The notes beneath the pieces are model-generated. The model was not told the origin of the DNA and did no database searches. It was given only the letters and a program-made list of their open reading frames with translations. 64,000 nucleotides of DNA. Source: Alectoria sarmentosa. Lineage: Eukaryota > Ascomycota > Lecanoromycetes > Lecanorales > Parmeliaceae. The stretch is from the NCBI GenBank assembly GCA_009733775.1, contig WOGZ01000066.1, positions 60,906 through 124,905 on the forward strand, given 5' to 3'. This document shows positions 32,689 to 43,039 of this stretch, in pieces (within the stretch, counting starts at the first letter, position 1; every line of letters starts with the position of its first letter). A program made the position numbers and the translations under genes.

Positions 32689-34362
32689 TCATCTTCTTGT
32701 ACCTTCCCGATTGTGGGTGTAACCTCTTGCAATCCCACTTTTGCCTTGCTCAATGCCGGCTCCTGCGTCTTCATATGCAATCTCAAAGTCACTCCCAAGG
32801 CCTTTCCAGATTCTCTTCGATTTGAGATACTCGGCACCAGGAGAAGCCTCGCCGCCCACAATGGCTAGGTCACCTTTGGCCCGCCCGATGAGAGAGTTGC
32901 TGGGCGAGTTCTTGCCTGCGGTATCGCTCAAACGAGACGTCTGCATCGGCCTTGCATGGGAAACATAGCGCCCAGTTCGCAGATCATAGTCTGGCGGCGC
33001 CGAATCCTCTTCCAAGTCAAGCTCTCCGTCTTCTTCGCCATCAATTTCGCGATCTGTCTTTTGTCTGTCCATCCATGCGGTATCATCTCCATGCTGACTC
33101 GACTCCTGCAGTATGCACTGAAAATCACTGCTCCACTCTCCGGTCCAGACTCTCTGACCATCTCTTTTCAATGCCAGCTCCAGCTCGAATGGTGTCAAGA
33201 TGGGCTTCCAGAAATCTTTGCTGTCAATCAATGAGCTCTCCCAACATCCAATAACGACCCACGCGCCTATTTCACTGAAATTAGCTACCTTTGCTGCGTT
33301 GACTTTGCCGACTACAAAGGTGTAGCTTTTTTTGCCAGCGGCTTGTATTTGGGACTTGACGTGCTCAACAATGTGCAAGTAGTTCTTGACGCTTAGAGTA
33401 TTGATCAGGATTCCAAAAATAGAGGCAGTGCTAACAGACGTCAAAAGAGCGTATCTTCTATTCAGCGCACGACTTGTCGAAGCTAAAAACGGCTCGCGAC
33501 GGCGCTGGCCATCTGTCGTAGAGGTAGGATAGATACGGATGCTAGCCAAACGAGAAGCTAGAGTGAGCAAAAGTGATTCTGGCGGATCAGATATGTAAAA
33601 GAGCTGCCAATCTTTGAGATTGGATGCATCAGCCTTTACTTCGTTTGGAATGGTACGATTTGGTAAAGGCGAAGAAGGATCATGCATTATATCTGTCATG
33701 TAAAGGTTCCTATATCCGCGTGACTGCAGGGCAGCTACTATCTTCTCTAGATGATTTTGATACGTCACGTCTGCCATGAGAATGACCTTCGCTTGGTGGT
33801 CGACATAATAGCTCTCGAAATCCTGAATAAGGCTTGACTGGTCTTGAAACTGCTGCACGGTAAAGATGTGGATGACTGGTATCCTGGCAGTAGGTGATAA
33901 ACATGCCCGGCCATAATGTACAACAGCATCAGCATTTACGTGCTCAGCCGCGATCTCGTCGACACAGCAAGCTCCGTAGGAAGTATCGGCAAGTATGTAC
34001 AGTCTCGCCGCTGGTTGCTTTTCGGACCTCATACTCAGCTTCTCTATACCGTTCGCAAGCCGAGTTGAGTTGGTTGATTGGGCTCTTTGCTGATTTGAAG
34101 ATGAGGCAGTAGGATTCAGGCCTTTGCTCAATGCTTCAAAGACTCTGGGTGCGTCTGGTAGCATACTATCCGGAAACTGTAGAGCAACTCGGGCGAATCT
34201 TTCTTTTCTGATCTCAGCGATAGTCCGCTCTATTTCGTAAGTAACAAGAAGCTGTTCATCCGAGAGCCTCAAGCTTGATTTTTCGACCGACACCACAGGC
34301 TGTTCATCAAAGATATGAGTGGCGGGAGTCGATAGAGCTGGGGGTATACCGGGTGTCATCAT
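32689..34362 (-). CDS. dph2: Diphthamide biosynthesis protein 2 (557 aa)
   Basis: Single exon; the first in-frame ATG is at 34362 (MMTPGIPP). Dph2 partners Dph1 in the radical-SAM [4Fe-4S] enzyme that transfers the 3-amino-3-carboxypropyl group of S-adenosylmethionine to a histidine of elongation factor 2, the first step of diphthamide synthesis in the cytosol. Visible landmarks are VALQFPDSMLPDA, LADTSYGACCVDEIAAEH, HYGRACLSP, the domain-2 stretch ILINTLSVKNYLHIVEHV, and WVVIGCWESSLID with the later FELELAL. The cysteines in the three blocks correspond to cluster-ligand positions of the family. Length agrees with fungal Dph2. It diverges from the gene at 34697 across 334 bp. Confidence 0.95.
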   Translation of the reverse strand: MMTPGIPPALSTPATHIFDEQPVVSVEKSSLRLSDEQLLVTYEIERTIAEIRKERFARVALQFPDSMLPDAPRVFEALSKGLNPTASSSNQQRAQSTNSTRLANGIEKLSMRSEKQPAARLYILADTSYGACCVDEIAAEHVNADAVVHYGRACLSPTARIPVIHIFTVQQFQDQSSLIQDFESYYVDHQAKVILMADVTYQNHLEKIVAALQSRGYRNLYMTDIMHDPSSPLPNRTIPNEVKADASNLKDWQLFYISDPPESLLLTLASRLASIRIYPTSTTDGQRRREPFLASTSRALNRRYALLTSVSTASIFGILINTLSVKNYLHIVEHVKSQIQAAGKKSYTFVVGKVNAAKVANFSEIGAWVVIGCWESSLIDSKDFWKPILTPFELELALKRDGQRVWTGEWSSDFQCILQESSQHGDDTAWMDRQKTDREIDGEEDGELDLEEDSAPPDYDLRTGRYVSHARPMQTSRLSDTAGKNSPSNSLIGRAKGDLAIVGGEASPGAEYLKSKRIWKGLGSDFEIAYEDAGAGIEQGKSGIARGYTHNREGTRR

Positions 34363-34696
34363 CCTGATATTCAAAGAGCTCCAGTCCTTTGATATCCAGC
34401 TACAAGATGAATTTGATTTTCTGTCCTCAACATAAAACGAGGGAGTAAATTCTGACTGAGCCCGTACAATAGGCTTGGAGATAAGGTTTTCTAGCGGACG
34501 ATCTGCCGGCGCAAGAGAACCTTATATCGGTGGTACTGTAAGTGTATCGTACTTAGTGAATAAGCCCGTTGGTCACATCTCAGCTTTAACAAGCGATGGA
34601 AATTTGATAGCCATCGTTAGCTTTCTTGTTTAGCACTCCCTCAAAAATCCAAAGAAATTCAGTTCATTACGGACTCATCTCCTGCTGGATGGACAA
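34363..34696. promoter_or_regulatory. Shared promoter region, dph2 and F-box/zinc-cluster gene
   Basis: Head-to-head ATGs at 34362 (-) and 34697 (+). No specific operator or TATA element could be assigned. Confidence 0.4.
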
Positions 34697-37249
34697 ATGG
34701 CGGTTGACAATTCTTCGCGCTCCCGAACTTTTCGGGAAAGATGCTCCTCCAGCACCACACGGTCAGGGCTCCGAGCCTCCTTATCCAGGTTCGAACAGAT
34801 CGTGTCCACACATCCACCGGTCTTTGAATCCCTTCTCCTTCAATTGCCAACGTCGTCCATCCTAGACTTATACCATACGTCCAACTTCCTCCGGGCTTTT
34901 CTGCAAGGCTATCCAACAGCATGGAATCATCTCTCCTTCCGGTCTTTCAGCCCTGGAAGACTTGCATCCAGACAGGCGTCACCGGCAAGTGACAGCTCTA
35001 GCGAGACTTTGACTGTTCAGTCAAAGCCATACGCCCTGGACCAACTACTTATGGCCATCGTCCTTCCGTTTGGCACACGACTCATATCCCTAGACCTCGA
35101 TCACACTGCTGTTGCAGGAGATACTTTGACATCAATTGTTCTACACAGCCGGCGAGAGACCTTACAGCATCTATCTGTCCGTGGTTGCAAGCAGGTGTCC
35201 CTGAAGTACAATATCATGCCATTCCTCACTCTTTTCAGCCTTCAAAAGTCAGCTGGTGATTTCCAAAACTCAGGGCCGGTTCCCGGTCTGGCATTACGAA
35301 GTCTCTATACTTTTCGCTGCAGGCATCACAGGCGTCGACCTTACACCCCAGCCTCGCTCCTCCGAAAAGACTCAGACTCAGTCCACACACACGAACTAAT
35401 CAAAATTTGTCATGACTTGGGGATCTGGACCGATACTGCTTGGTGTCCTACACCTGGGGGCCGATGTCTGAAAAGGAAAGACTACTCAGTGGGGAGGGGA
35501 ACTCCAGATGCTAGAACAGAGGTATGGGTGGTCTATGATCGATTGTGGCGCTCAGGAAACCGACTTGGGCCCGCCGTATACTCCGAATCCGCCAGGTCTA
35601 GGAGCACTAGAGGGCAATTATGGGAAGACGCCGAGTCTGGCTACAACGGCGAGCCATTGGGCTGTGAACCCCAAAAAGGGCAGGGCGAGGGAAAGACCCG
35701 AACCGCGCATCTTCGTCAAAGTCATCGAAGATTCGTCGAGAACATCACGTGTCAGGATTGTAAGATCCCGATCCCCGAGAGATGCGAGCATTGCAGTATA
35801 AGGATGCACTGCATGGGCTGCAGGAAGACTCTTTGTGAGAATTGTGCTTTCTCTCGCCCACTACCACCAGTGAAATATTCGAAAAGCCCAACATTAGACT
35901 CAGACGATGGGAATGAAACCGCCACAGATCCTTACTGGTGGGCCCCTCGTCAGATGCGAAACCCGAATCTCATGATGCAAGAAGTTGTACCCAGCGCAAG
36001 TGCTGATAGTAGCAACACCCCAAACAGTACCGTCACGCCAGCTTTGAAGATGCAGTGGTGTTGCTTAAAACCCATGTCTTCGAACGGCGGCAGCATTACT
36101 TTTGTTGGGCCTGGAATGACAGGTTCGCCTATTAATTACATCCACACGGCTCCACTTCCACCAGGCCAGGGCTACGAAGACGAGGAATTGAGCCGCCTCC
36201 GTCGATCCGACAAAACATCAGGCTCTGTCGTCGACTGCCCCGTTCTTCCAGGATGTTCCCCAAGGCTGAAGCACTACCAGATGCTCCATTGGCTTCTGTA
36301 TGGAATGGGGAGCGAAGACCAAAAGCCGTGCCCTCGAAGCCTATGTCACGATTGTTGGCAGACTCCAGGGTGGAGAGCGGCCTGTCAGAGTTGCAAGGAA
36401 TCTTTTTGTTTCGCACACGACCTTCGTGGCTTGAGCATGCGAATCTGTGGCTACAAGGATCTCAGCACCGAAAAATCTTTCCTGGAAGAAAACTCAAATT
36501 TCAGGAGAGTCCTGGAAGCTTCAGAGAGATCAACCATTGCTCTGAACACCGCGCGGGAAAAAACCGAAGGCACGATCCGTGAATATTTAAATGTTCTCTC
36601 GAAACTGCCAGAACTGTCACAGAGCTTCAAGGAAAAATACGCCCATATGACGGATTCGTTCCAAAGAGTCGGATCCAATATTTCGGCAAAAAATCCAGAA
36701 ATTTTACTCGGTGAGGCAGCGAGCGAACTCAAAAAAACGTCTTACGAGGGTGAACTTTTGAAAATGCTCGATTTAATAATGTCCTCACCCATCTCCAACA
36801 AAGGTGCCGAGGGTACAGAACCCGAATCTAACGATTCCTGGCAGGGCTGCGGCTCATTTCTTTGCCCTAAATACCGCTCTATCGGCGACCAACGTCCTCG
36901 CTGTACAGCCGCTGCTCAACAATGCGCATTGTGTGAAGTACACGTGTGCCCAGATTGCCTTGCGCAGAATTCGCGTTGCGACTGCGCATATTGCAAGGAC
37001 CACTACAGCTGCCCGAATTGCGTCAAGACGCTAGGTAGTCTGTGCAAGAAAGTTGAGGAAGAAGAAGAAGCAAGGCGCAGTGTTAGGATACAAGAAGAGC
37101 AGCAGGCGAATTGGGAGCGTCAACTGAAAGAGGCCAATGACATGGCGGAACTGGCTCGGGAATTTTTGACGCAAGATATCTTGCAGTCGATGCCGACCGT
37201 AAGTGAATCGGTGAGAGTCACGATGCTTGGAGAGGACCTGGCAAGGTAG
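34697..37249 (+). CDS. F-box-like, leucine-rich and Cys-rich zinc-cluster protein (850 aa)
   Basis: Single exon from ATG 34697. Residues about 35-80 look like a divergent F-box (FESLLLQLPTSSILDLYHTSNFLRAFLQG...WNHLSF). Leucine-rich segments follow (LISLDLDHTAVAG, LQHLSVRGCKQVSLKY). From about 345 there are several zinc-ligand clusters: CQDCKIPIPERCEHC...HCMGCRKTLCENC, then CHDCWQTPGWRAACQSCKESFCFAHD near 555, and CALCEVHVCPDCLAQNSRCDCAYCKDHYSCPNC near 750, written here in pieces. A coiled coil lies near 800-830. I have seen orthologues labelled ubiquitin fusion degradation protein, but no domain here proves it. Probable SCF-type adaptor. A long Ser/Pro-rich linker separates LRR and zinc parts. 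Confidence 0.75.
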   Translation: MAVDNSSRSRTFRERCSSSTTRSGLRASLSRFEQIVSTHPPVFESLLLQLPTSSILDLYHTSNFLRAFLQGYPTAWNHLSFRSFSPGRLASRQASPASDSSSETLTVQSKPYALDQLLMAIVLPFGTRLISLDLDHTAVAGDTLTSIVLHSRRETLQHLSVRGCKQVSLKYNIMPFLTLFSLQKSAGDFQNSGPVPGLALRSLYTFRCRHHRRRPYTPASLLRKDSDSVHTHELIKICHDLGIWTDTAWCPTPGGRCLKRKDYSVGRGTPDARTEVWVVYDRLWRSGNRLGPAVYSESARSRSTRGQLWEDAESGYNGEPLGCEPQKGQGEGKTRTAHLRQSHRRFVENITCQDCKIPIPERCEHCSIRMHCMGCRKTLCENCAFSRPLPPVKYSKSPTLDSDDGNETATDPYWWAPRQMRNPNLMMQEVVPSASADSSNTPNSTVTPALKMQWCCLKPMSSNGGSITFVGPGMTGSPINYIHTAPLPPGQGYEDEELSRLRRSDKTSGSVVDCPVLPGCSPRLKHYQMLHWLLYGMGSEDQKPCPRSLCHDCWQTPGWRAACQSCKESFCFAHDLRGLSMRICGYKDLSTEKSFLEENSNFRRVLEASERSTIALNTAREKTEGTIREYLNVLSKLPELSQSFKEKYAHMTDSFQRVGSNISAKNPEILLGEAASELKKTSYEGELLKMLDLIMSSPISNKGAEGTEPESNDSWQGCGSFLCPKYRSIGDQRPRCTAAAQQCALCEVHVCPDCLAQNSRCDCAYCKDHYSCPNCVKTLGSLCKKVEEEEEARRSVRIQEEQQANWERQLKEANDMAELAREFLTQDILQSMPTVSESVRVTMLGEDLAR

Positions 37250-37914
37250 ACATCGGAGAAGCTGGCTGTTGATGCATGATAGGGAGAGATTCTAATTGAA
37301 GTCATAAAGCTACGAAAGTCTTGCAGAGAGAGGATTGGTTTAGCAAGGTGTTTGGGTGCTAGCATTGCTACATCATCGTCCCGAAAAACTAGCATCAAGC
37401 GGCATTGGCGACGGCAAAGCGTTGAGTTCATTTGTATACTAAAGATATCCTGCTATCTGCCCAGTTCATAGAGGTCAGGGAAGGGTTACTGTATCATACC
37501 GTCGAGGCAAGATAGCTATCATTGTAGCTGACCAAGATTATGTCCGATACTTCGCTTTTATGTATGCCTCTCAAGTCCCTGGAGAGCTCTTTTTTTAGTC
37601 TACATAAGTAGTGGTCCTCCATCATGGGACTGCCGAGGTACGAGCTGATAAGATTCTCGATTAGCGCCGGATTTAAGCGGGACCGTCTCAAGCGCTAGTC
37701 CACTCAAAATGTAAACAAACCCTCGGACATCACACTTTCTTTGTTCCCCATGATTAACATTGCATTCACCGCAGTATGATTTCCGTAATGAAACATCTCG
37801 AGCTATAAACCCACTTGCTCTATCCACTAACAACGCTCCTCTTTCTCCGCTGAGGCTAGAAGCACAAAGCGCGTCGAAAAAGTGGCCCAGTTACTTCAAC
37901 AACAAACAACAGCC
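37250..37914. other. Intergenic, promoter of ppc89
   Basis: No gene recognised. CTATAAA at about 37803 lies some 110 bp before the ppc89 ATG and may be a TATA element. Confidence 0.4.
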
Positions 37915-40900
37915 ATGACAGGATCTACAAGCTCCCAGCAGCGCGCCCAGTTGATACGTGAGATGTCCAAAGATATGAATAGGACGCGCGACTCATCAAG
38001 ATCATCTCGACATTCGCTAGATCTCGCAAGTCCGCAACCCACCGTCTCTGACTTTGACCCGGAGAACGAAGCCATCATGTCAACTCGTCAGCTCGACAAC
38101 AATGCACAACAGCTTCCCGAAAACCGTGCAAGCGCACAGAAATACAGCCGCTTCACTGGGCCTGAACCAGACTTTGCGATCAACACCTCGGCAATCGGTC
38201 GAGCGTTCCCTGATTTCTCCCAAGGCGGCACCTCATCTGATGATGATAGCCAATCGATCGAGATTGGGCGAGGTCTCAAGAAAGGGAGAATTAGCAAAGC
38301 CGGAAGGTTGAATGAATACTCCTCCAACGCGCAATTGAGCCTCGATGGAGATAGCATGGATTTCTCTGCGCCAATGATCGGCAATTATGAAGTCACAGGT
38401 ACCCCGCCGCTCTCGCAGCGACAGTCGTCTAAGAAGACCGACGAAGCCGTTCGTGGCTCTTTGAGACGTGACACACAAGTTCGTAGGCCATCTGGTTTAC
38501 AGAAAGAGATTACAGGACCATCGCCGCCACCATCTAAGACGAGGGATTACGGATCTGGGGAGAGTAGGAAGGGAAGTGGAGAGAACCGTCGCACACTATC
38601 TTCAATGCACGCTCGTGTCAGAGACGAGAATGAGCGATCTAGACTTAGCGAGGAACGGCCACCAACGCTCGATTTGACAGCCAGGAACACCCGGTTTGGC
38701 AATATTAAGGGCCAGCACATTGCCTCAAATGATGTGATGCCGACCAAGTTCACTTCCAAACAAGGCTTGCTGCAGTCTCTCGCCCCAATGAACAGACAGA
38801 AGTCGCAGACTGTTGCAACTCCTCAAGGCACTCAGCAATCTTTCATGTTGCCCGACTTACCCAATATATCTGAATTGGTCTCGGGCATTTACGAAGATGG
38901 CACTCCGGTTTTCTCACGACACGGGAAATCACGTGCTTCTCGTTTTGTCTCAGGTTCGGGACAAATCCGCAAAGGCCAAGCCTACGTTGGAGTCAATGAA
39001 ATACCGGTACCGGCGGATGAGCAGGCCATCTTCCTATCGCTGAAGCTTCTTCAGGATAAGGTCGCCACTTTGGAGAAAAGCAATGCCGAAGCTGAGAACG
39101 CTATACAAGATTTGCAACAGAAGAATCGAGTGTTGGAGGCTGAAAAGAACGACACGAGGAGAGTGCAGCGAAACGATAGTGCTTTGGGTACAACGGATAG
39201 CGACGGTGGTAACGAGGTTGGTGGCAGTCAACGTCAGCTGTTGATCGAGAAGAACCGTAAGCGGGATTGACTCATATGAGGTAGATGTTGGCTGACAGTC
39301 TTTAGGCTTGGAATCTTCTGTTCGTGCCTTTCAAAGTCAGCTGGATACCTCGAGTCGCAGAGCCTCCACCGTAGAGACAATTCTCAAAAACATAACGCAA
39401 GAGCGTGATTCAGCCATTTCTCAATTAGGTGTCGCGTACTTCACGATTGAGCAGCTCAAGGCTGAAAATGAAGGTCTCAAAGGCGAAAATAATGAGCTGA
39501 AGAGTCGTCTTGCCCAGTTGAGCAATGATCATGAAAAGAAGACTAAAAAGTGGACAGCCAAGGAGGAAGCTCTACAACGAAAGCTCGATCGAAGAACAGA
39601 AGCAGTCCAGAGTATGATAGAAGAGACTGGAGTGCAACGTCCTGAGCTGGAGGACAAGACTCTTCACAAGGCTCGTCACGCTGAGAGTACCGAACGGGAT
39701 ATAGAGTCTTCTAGCCACAAAGATGCAAACACCATGTTTGATCTGCGTCCGAGCCGAAAGGACGTAGGCGAACTCTCCAAAGGCGGGCAACGGACTGTTC
39801 TGATCGACGACTCTCAAGACAGTGAAACTCCTGAGTATGAAGCCCCCAATGGAAAAGGAAAAGGCCATGCTCGATCGTCTCGCAGCGCAAAAAATGCTCG
39901 CGATGACGAGGCTTCGCAAAACTTGACATACTTGAGCTTCCTCGAGGTAAAGTGTCCTCTACTTCTTTCATTGCAGCCGCTAACTTCGTGAGTCACAGAG
40001 CGATGAAATCGCCAAGCTAAGAAAGACTCTGGAGCAAGAGCGTATACAGCGCAAGCAACGCCGAAATAGAGAGCATCAGCCAGACAACAAGAATAACACC
40101 GTCACGCAGACATCTCCGCCTGAAACACAGGCGAAGCAGCCCCAACAGATCTTTCCTCGTAAATCATCAATGAAAAATATGATATCCAGGTCGACGAACC
40201 GGAATGATGCCACGGAGCCTTCACTTCTTCCTGGCGCGCAACCCGAGCAAACCCGTCGGCACTCCGAGACTTCAATCTTAAGCATACGTAGTCGGCGTCG
40301 GGGCTTGGATGCCGAGAACATGACTTCCGCTTTCATCGTGCCCGACATCACCATTCGCAATCCAGGAGTCGACCCTGAGCCTGTACCAGAACTGACAAAA
40401 GAAGCTCAAGATGTTCTGAGTGGGCTTGCGAAGCATGATGGCCAGCATTGCACAGTCTGCAAACGGGCGATCAGGCACGATGAACATCATGAGCATGGCG
40501 CAACGGCAAGTGAGGCAATCAAGATTCCCAAGCCCATTCCTGTCTCGGAGCGCATGCCGAGACCTAGTCCATATGAAGAAGAACCCACGATCCGCCCAGC
40601 CCAAGCGCCAGGTCTCGCTCTCGCAGTCGTCCTGAAAGGCCTTGAGGACGAGCTTACCCATCTGAAGATTGAGCTTGCTCAATATCAAGTTCTTTATAAT
40701 GGCCATGACCCTGCGCTCAGCAAACGCAAGCGCAAGTCAGTCTATCAAAAGATTGAGATCCTGCTTAAAGCAATTGAAGTGAAGGCAGATCAGGTCTACG
40801 CACTTTATGATGTGCTCGAGGGCCAAAAGCAAAATGGTCATGAGATGAGTGAAGAAGAAGTCGAGATCACTCTACAATCAGTCGGCATCATTGCTGCCGG

Positions 40901-41087
40901 CCTGCATCTCAGGGGAGGCGGGGTAGACGAGGAGCAGGAGGACGAAAAGGAGAACCCATCTGAACGCCAACCATGGGATCTGGATAGTGATGGCGAGAGC
41001 AGCGATGATTTACCATGGGAGGGCATCGAGACGACTGCGGAGACTGCGAAGAGCGGCTTCGCTGGTCGAAGGAGCTCAGATGCTTGA
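37915..41087 (+). CDS. ppc89: Spindle pole body protein Ppc89/Cep57-like (1023 aa)
   Basis: Exons 37915-39256, 39306-39946 and 39999-41087, introns of 49 and 52 bp. The first ATG of the frame is at 37915. The N-terminal 380 residues are polar and disordered. Coiled coil runs from about 385 to 560 and includes LGVAYFTIEQLKAENEGLK, which matches the centrosome-localisation domain of fission yeast Ppc89 / Cep57. The C-terminal block AVVLKGLEDELTHLKIELAQ...QVYALYDVLEG (about 865-925) corresponds to the Cep57-type microtubule-binding domain. A CxxC-HxxxH-like segment (CTVCKRAIRHDEHHEH, near 810) precedes it. Expected role: scaffold of the spindle pole body core and septation signalling. The tail is acidic. 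Confidence 0.88.
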
Positions 41088-41733
41088 GTAACGAGCTTCC
41101 AACTTCACATGCAACAAATTTCCTTCAGCTTTCGATTCTTATGACGGATTCCTCCTGTTTCGCCATCTCACAACTACTCTCTGGATACTACCCTATTTAT
41201 ATGCCTCAACGCTCGCCATCCCCCTATAACGCCTCTCCATTTTAACAAAGTTCCTAGTGTTGACTGACTTCGGTGTATGTCCACTAGTTGATCTTTGCCA
41301 GTCTGGAGAGCGGCTTGTGCTAAGATGATAACATTACGGCGACTGAATGGCGTATACGGAGAGAAAAAATCCGTATTGACTGACTCCCCAGAGTGTACAT
41401 GTCTATGGATTGAGCTCCTGTTTGGTATTTGTCGTCGAAGAAACATCGGGGGTCTTTGCCTTTAATTTATACGAGCTTCAGGGTCTGGTGTCTCGTCTCG
41501 TCATGCTCCGCAATGCTTGCTCGCCAAGTGATGGAAGGATCTCAGCGCTTCGTGCAGTTGGACATTCGTGCTCATTGCTGCATACCACAGGCGTCATGGA
41601 TAATAACAGTCTCCTTAGCAGATGATTCAAAAGTTTCTCCACATCGATTCGTGGTTCAGGATCCAAATGGGTATCACGTATCTCGTATCCAACGCCATCG
41701 CTATGCTCTGCGGGGTCCTATTTTCCTCTTCTC
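41088..41733. other. Intergenic between convergent ppc89 and tfb3
   Basis: Nothing recognised; 3' flanks of both genes. Confidence 0.45.
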
Positions 41734-42879
41734 TCAAAGCACATCCCCATCAACCCCTTCCTCGCCACCACCGCCCGCCGCCGCCGCACTCGCGGTCCCC
41801 ACCCCGTTCTCCGCCCTCATCTGCCTTCCACCAATCTCGTCTTGAACGAACACCCCCAAGCCCCCAAACGCCTCCATCATAGCCCTAGCACAATACTCTC
41901 TGACGTCATACCCCCCCGCCGTAATCTGCGCATCGCTCCTCGCGCTGTCCAACCACGAATGCTCATAATGGTCCCTCAGATAGTAATACTCAGGCTTGAT
42001 CGCATACCCCCCGAAGGGATCGTATTCTTTTCCTGGAGCAGCCTGGGTGACTGGTTTGAGCCCTTGGATCGAGAAAAGAGGGACGGCAGCGGCTTGCTGG
42101 CGTGACTTTTCGGCGGCTGTTCGACGTGCTGTGGATTTCTTGAGCACGACCTTTTGGCTTTCGCGAGCAATAGTGTCGGCATCCCCATCACCCTTTGCCA
42201 TCATGTCGACCATCTCTCTCATGCCGTCTTCTTTCTCCCTACGCTCGTCCAACTCTTCGTTCCGGGCTGCTTCGCGCCGAAGGCGGGCTTGTTCTTTCTG
42301 GGCTGCGAACTGGGCTTCCGTGTTGGCGTTTTCCTGCGACTCGATAGCGGCGTTTTGTTTAATCCCCTCTTCATTCTGCTTCTTATAGGCATCCAGCTTC
42401 TTCTCCGTCTCCTTCACATCGACCCCCTGCAGCAAATTCCACGTCAGATTCTCTACTTCCTCCAAATAGTTATTCCAGTCTCTCAGACTCTCAAACTCTT
42501 CTTCCCGCCTGTTAAACACCCCCGCCACTCTTCTCCTTATGTCGACTTCGCGTTCAATGTGCAGATCTTCGAACGTTTGACGGCGGAAACGGGCTTTGCG
42601 TAACGTGCGGGCGCAGCCAGCGACGGGGCAGGGGGCAGGGCCGTGGGAGAAGATGCGGTCGACGCAGGATTCGCACATTTTGTGGTAGCATTCGGGATTC
42701 ACGAGGAAGCGCATGGATGGGTTGAGGTAACGGGAGGATTTGCAGACAGGGCAGATGTCTGGGATACGTTCTTGTTAGCGGTTGCTTTGAAACTAGAGTG
42801 AATCGGTTGAAGGATTCTCACCATCTTCATCTCCTGGCCGCCGTGGAGCAGCGCCATTGCGGGCGGGCGCTCGCGACAT
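41734..42879 (-). CDS. tfb3: TFIIH/CAK assembly factor Tfb3 (MAT1), 360 aa
   Basis: Exons 42879-42822 and 42758-41734, intron of 63 bp. Subunit of the CDK-activating kinase module of general transcription factor TFIIH; it holds Kin28/Cdk7 and cyclin H and links them to the core. The N-terminal RING is complete: ICPVCKSSRYLNPSM, then ECYHKMCESCVDRIF and CPVAGCARTLRK. The MAT1 central helical region follows (FEDLHIEREVDIRRRV, FNRREEEFESLRDWNNYLEEVE), then a long coiled coil. The C-terminus keeps GYDVREYCARAMMEAF, the part that contacts the kinase-cyclin pair, and ends in an Ala/Gly-rich tail. Divergent from the URI gene with 160 bp between the ATGs. Confidence 0.95.
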
Positions 42880-43039
42880 GCTGTGTGACTGTTCAGTAGG
42901 AAAGAAGGATTGTTCAGTGGTTGTCAGTGGTTTGATATATGACTGTAGGGCTGACAAATCTTGGCAGCGGTGTTGATTCCGCACCTGGACGTCAATATGT
43001 CGTCGACAATTATATTCACTCTACATACATACAGCAGAT
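42880..43039. promoter_or_regulatory. Short divergent promoter, tfb3 and URI/BUD27
   Basis: Only 160 bp separate the two start codons, so both transcripts must start from a shared nucleosome-free region. No specific site assigned. Confidence 0.45.

Noticed and set aside
34780..34800. tRNA B-box-like sequences such as GGTTCGAAC
   Set aside because: Inside a coding exon and without a matching A box or cloverleaf; similar hits at 4741 and 63593 also lack one.
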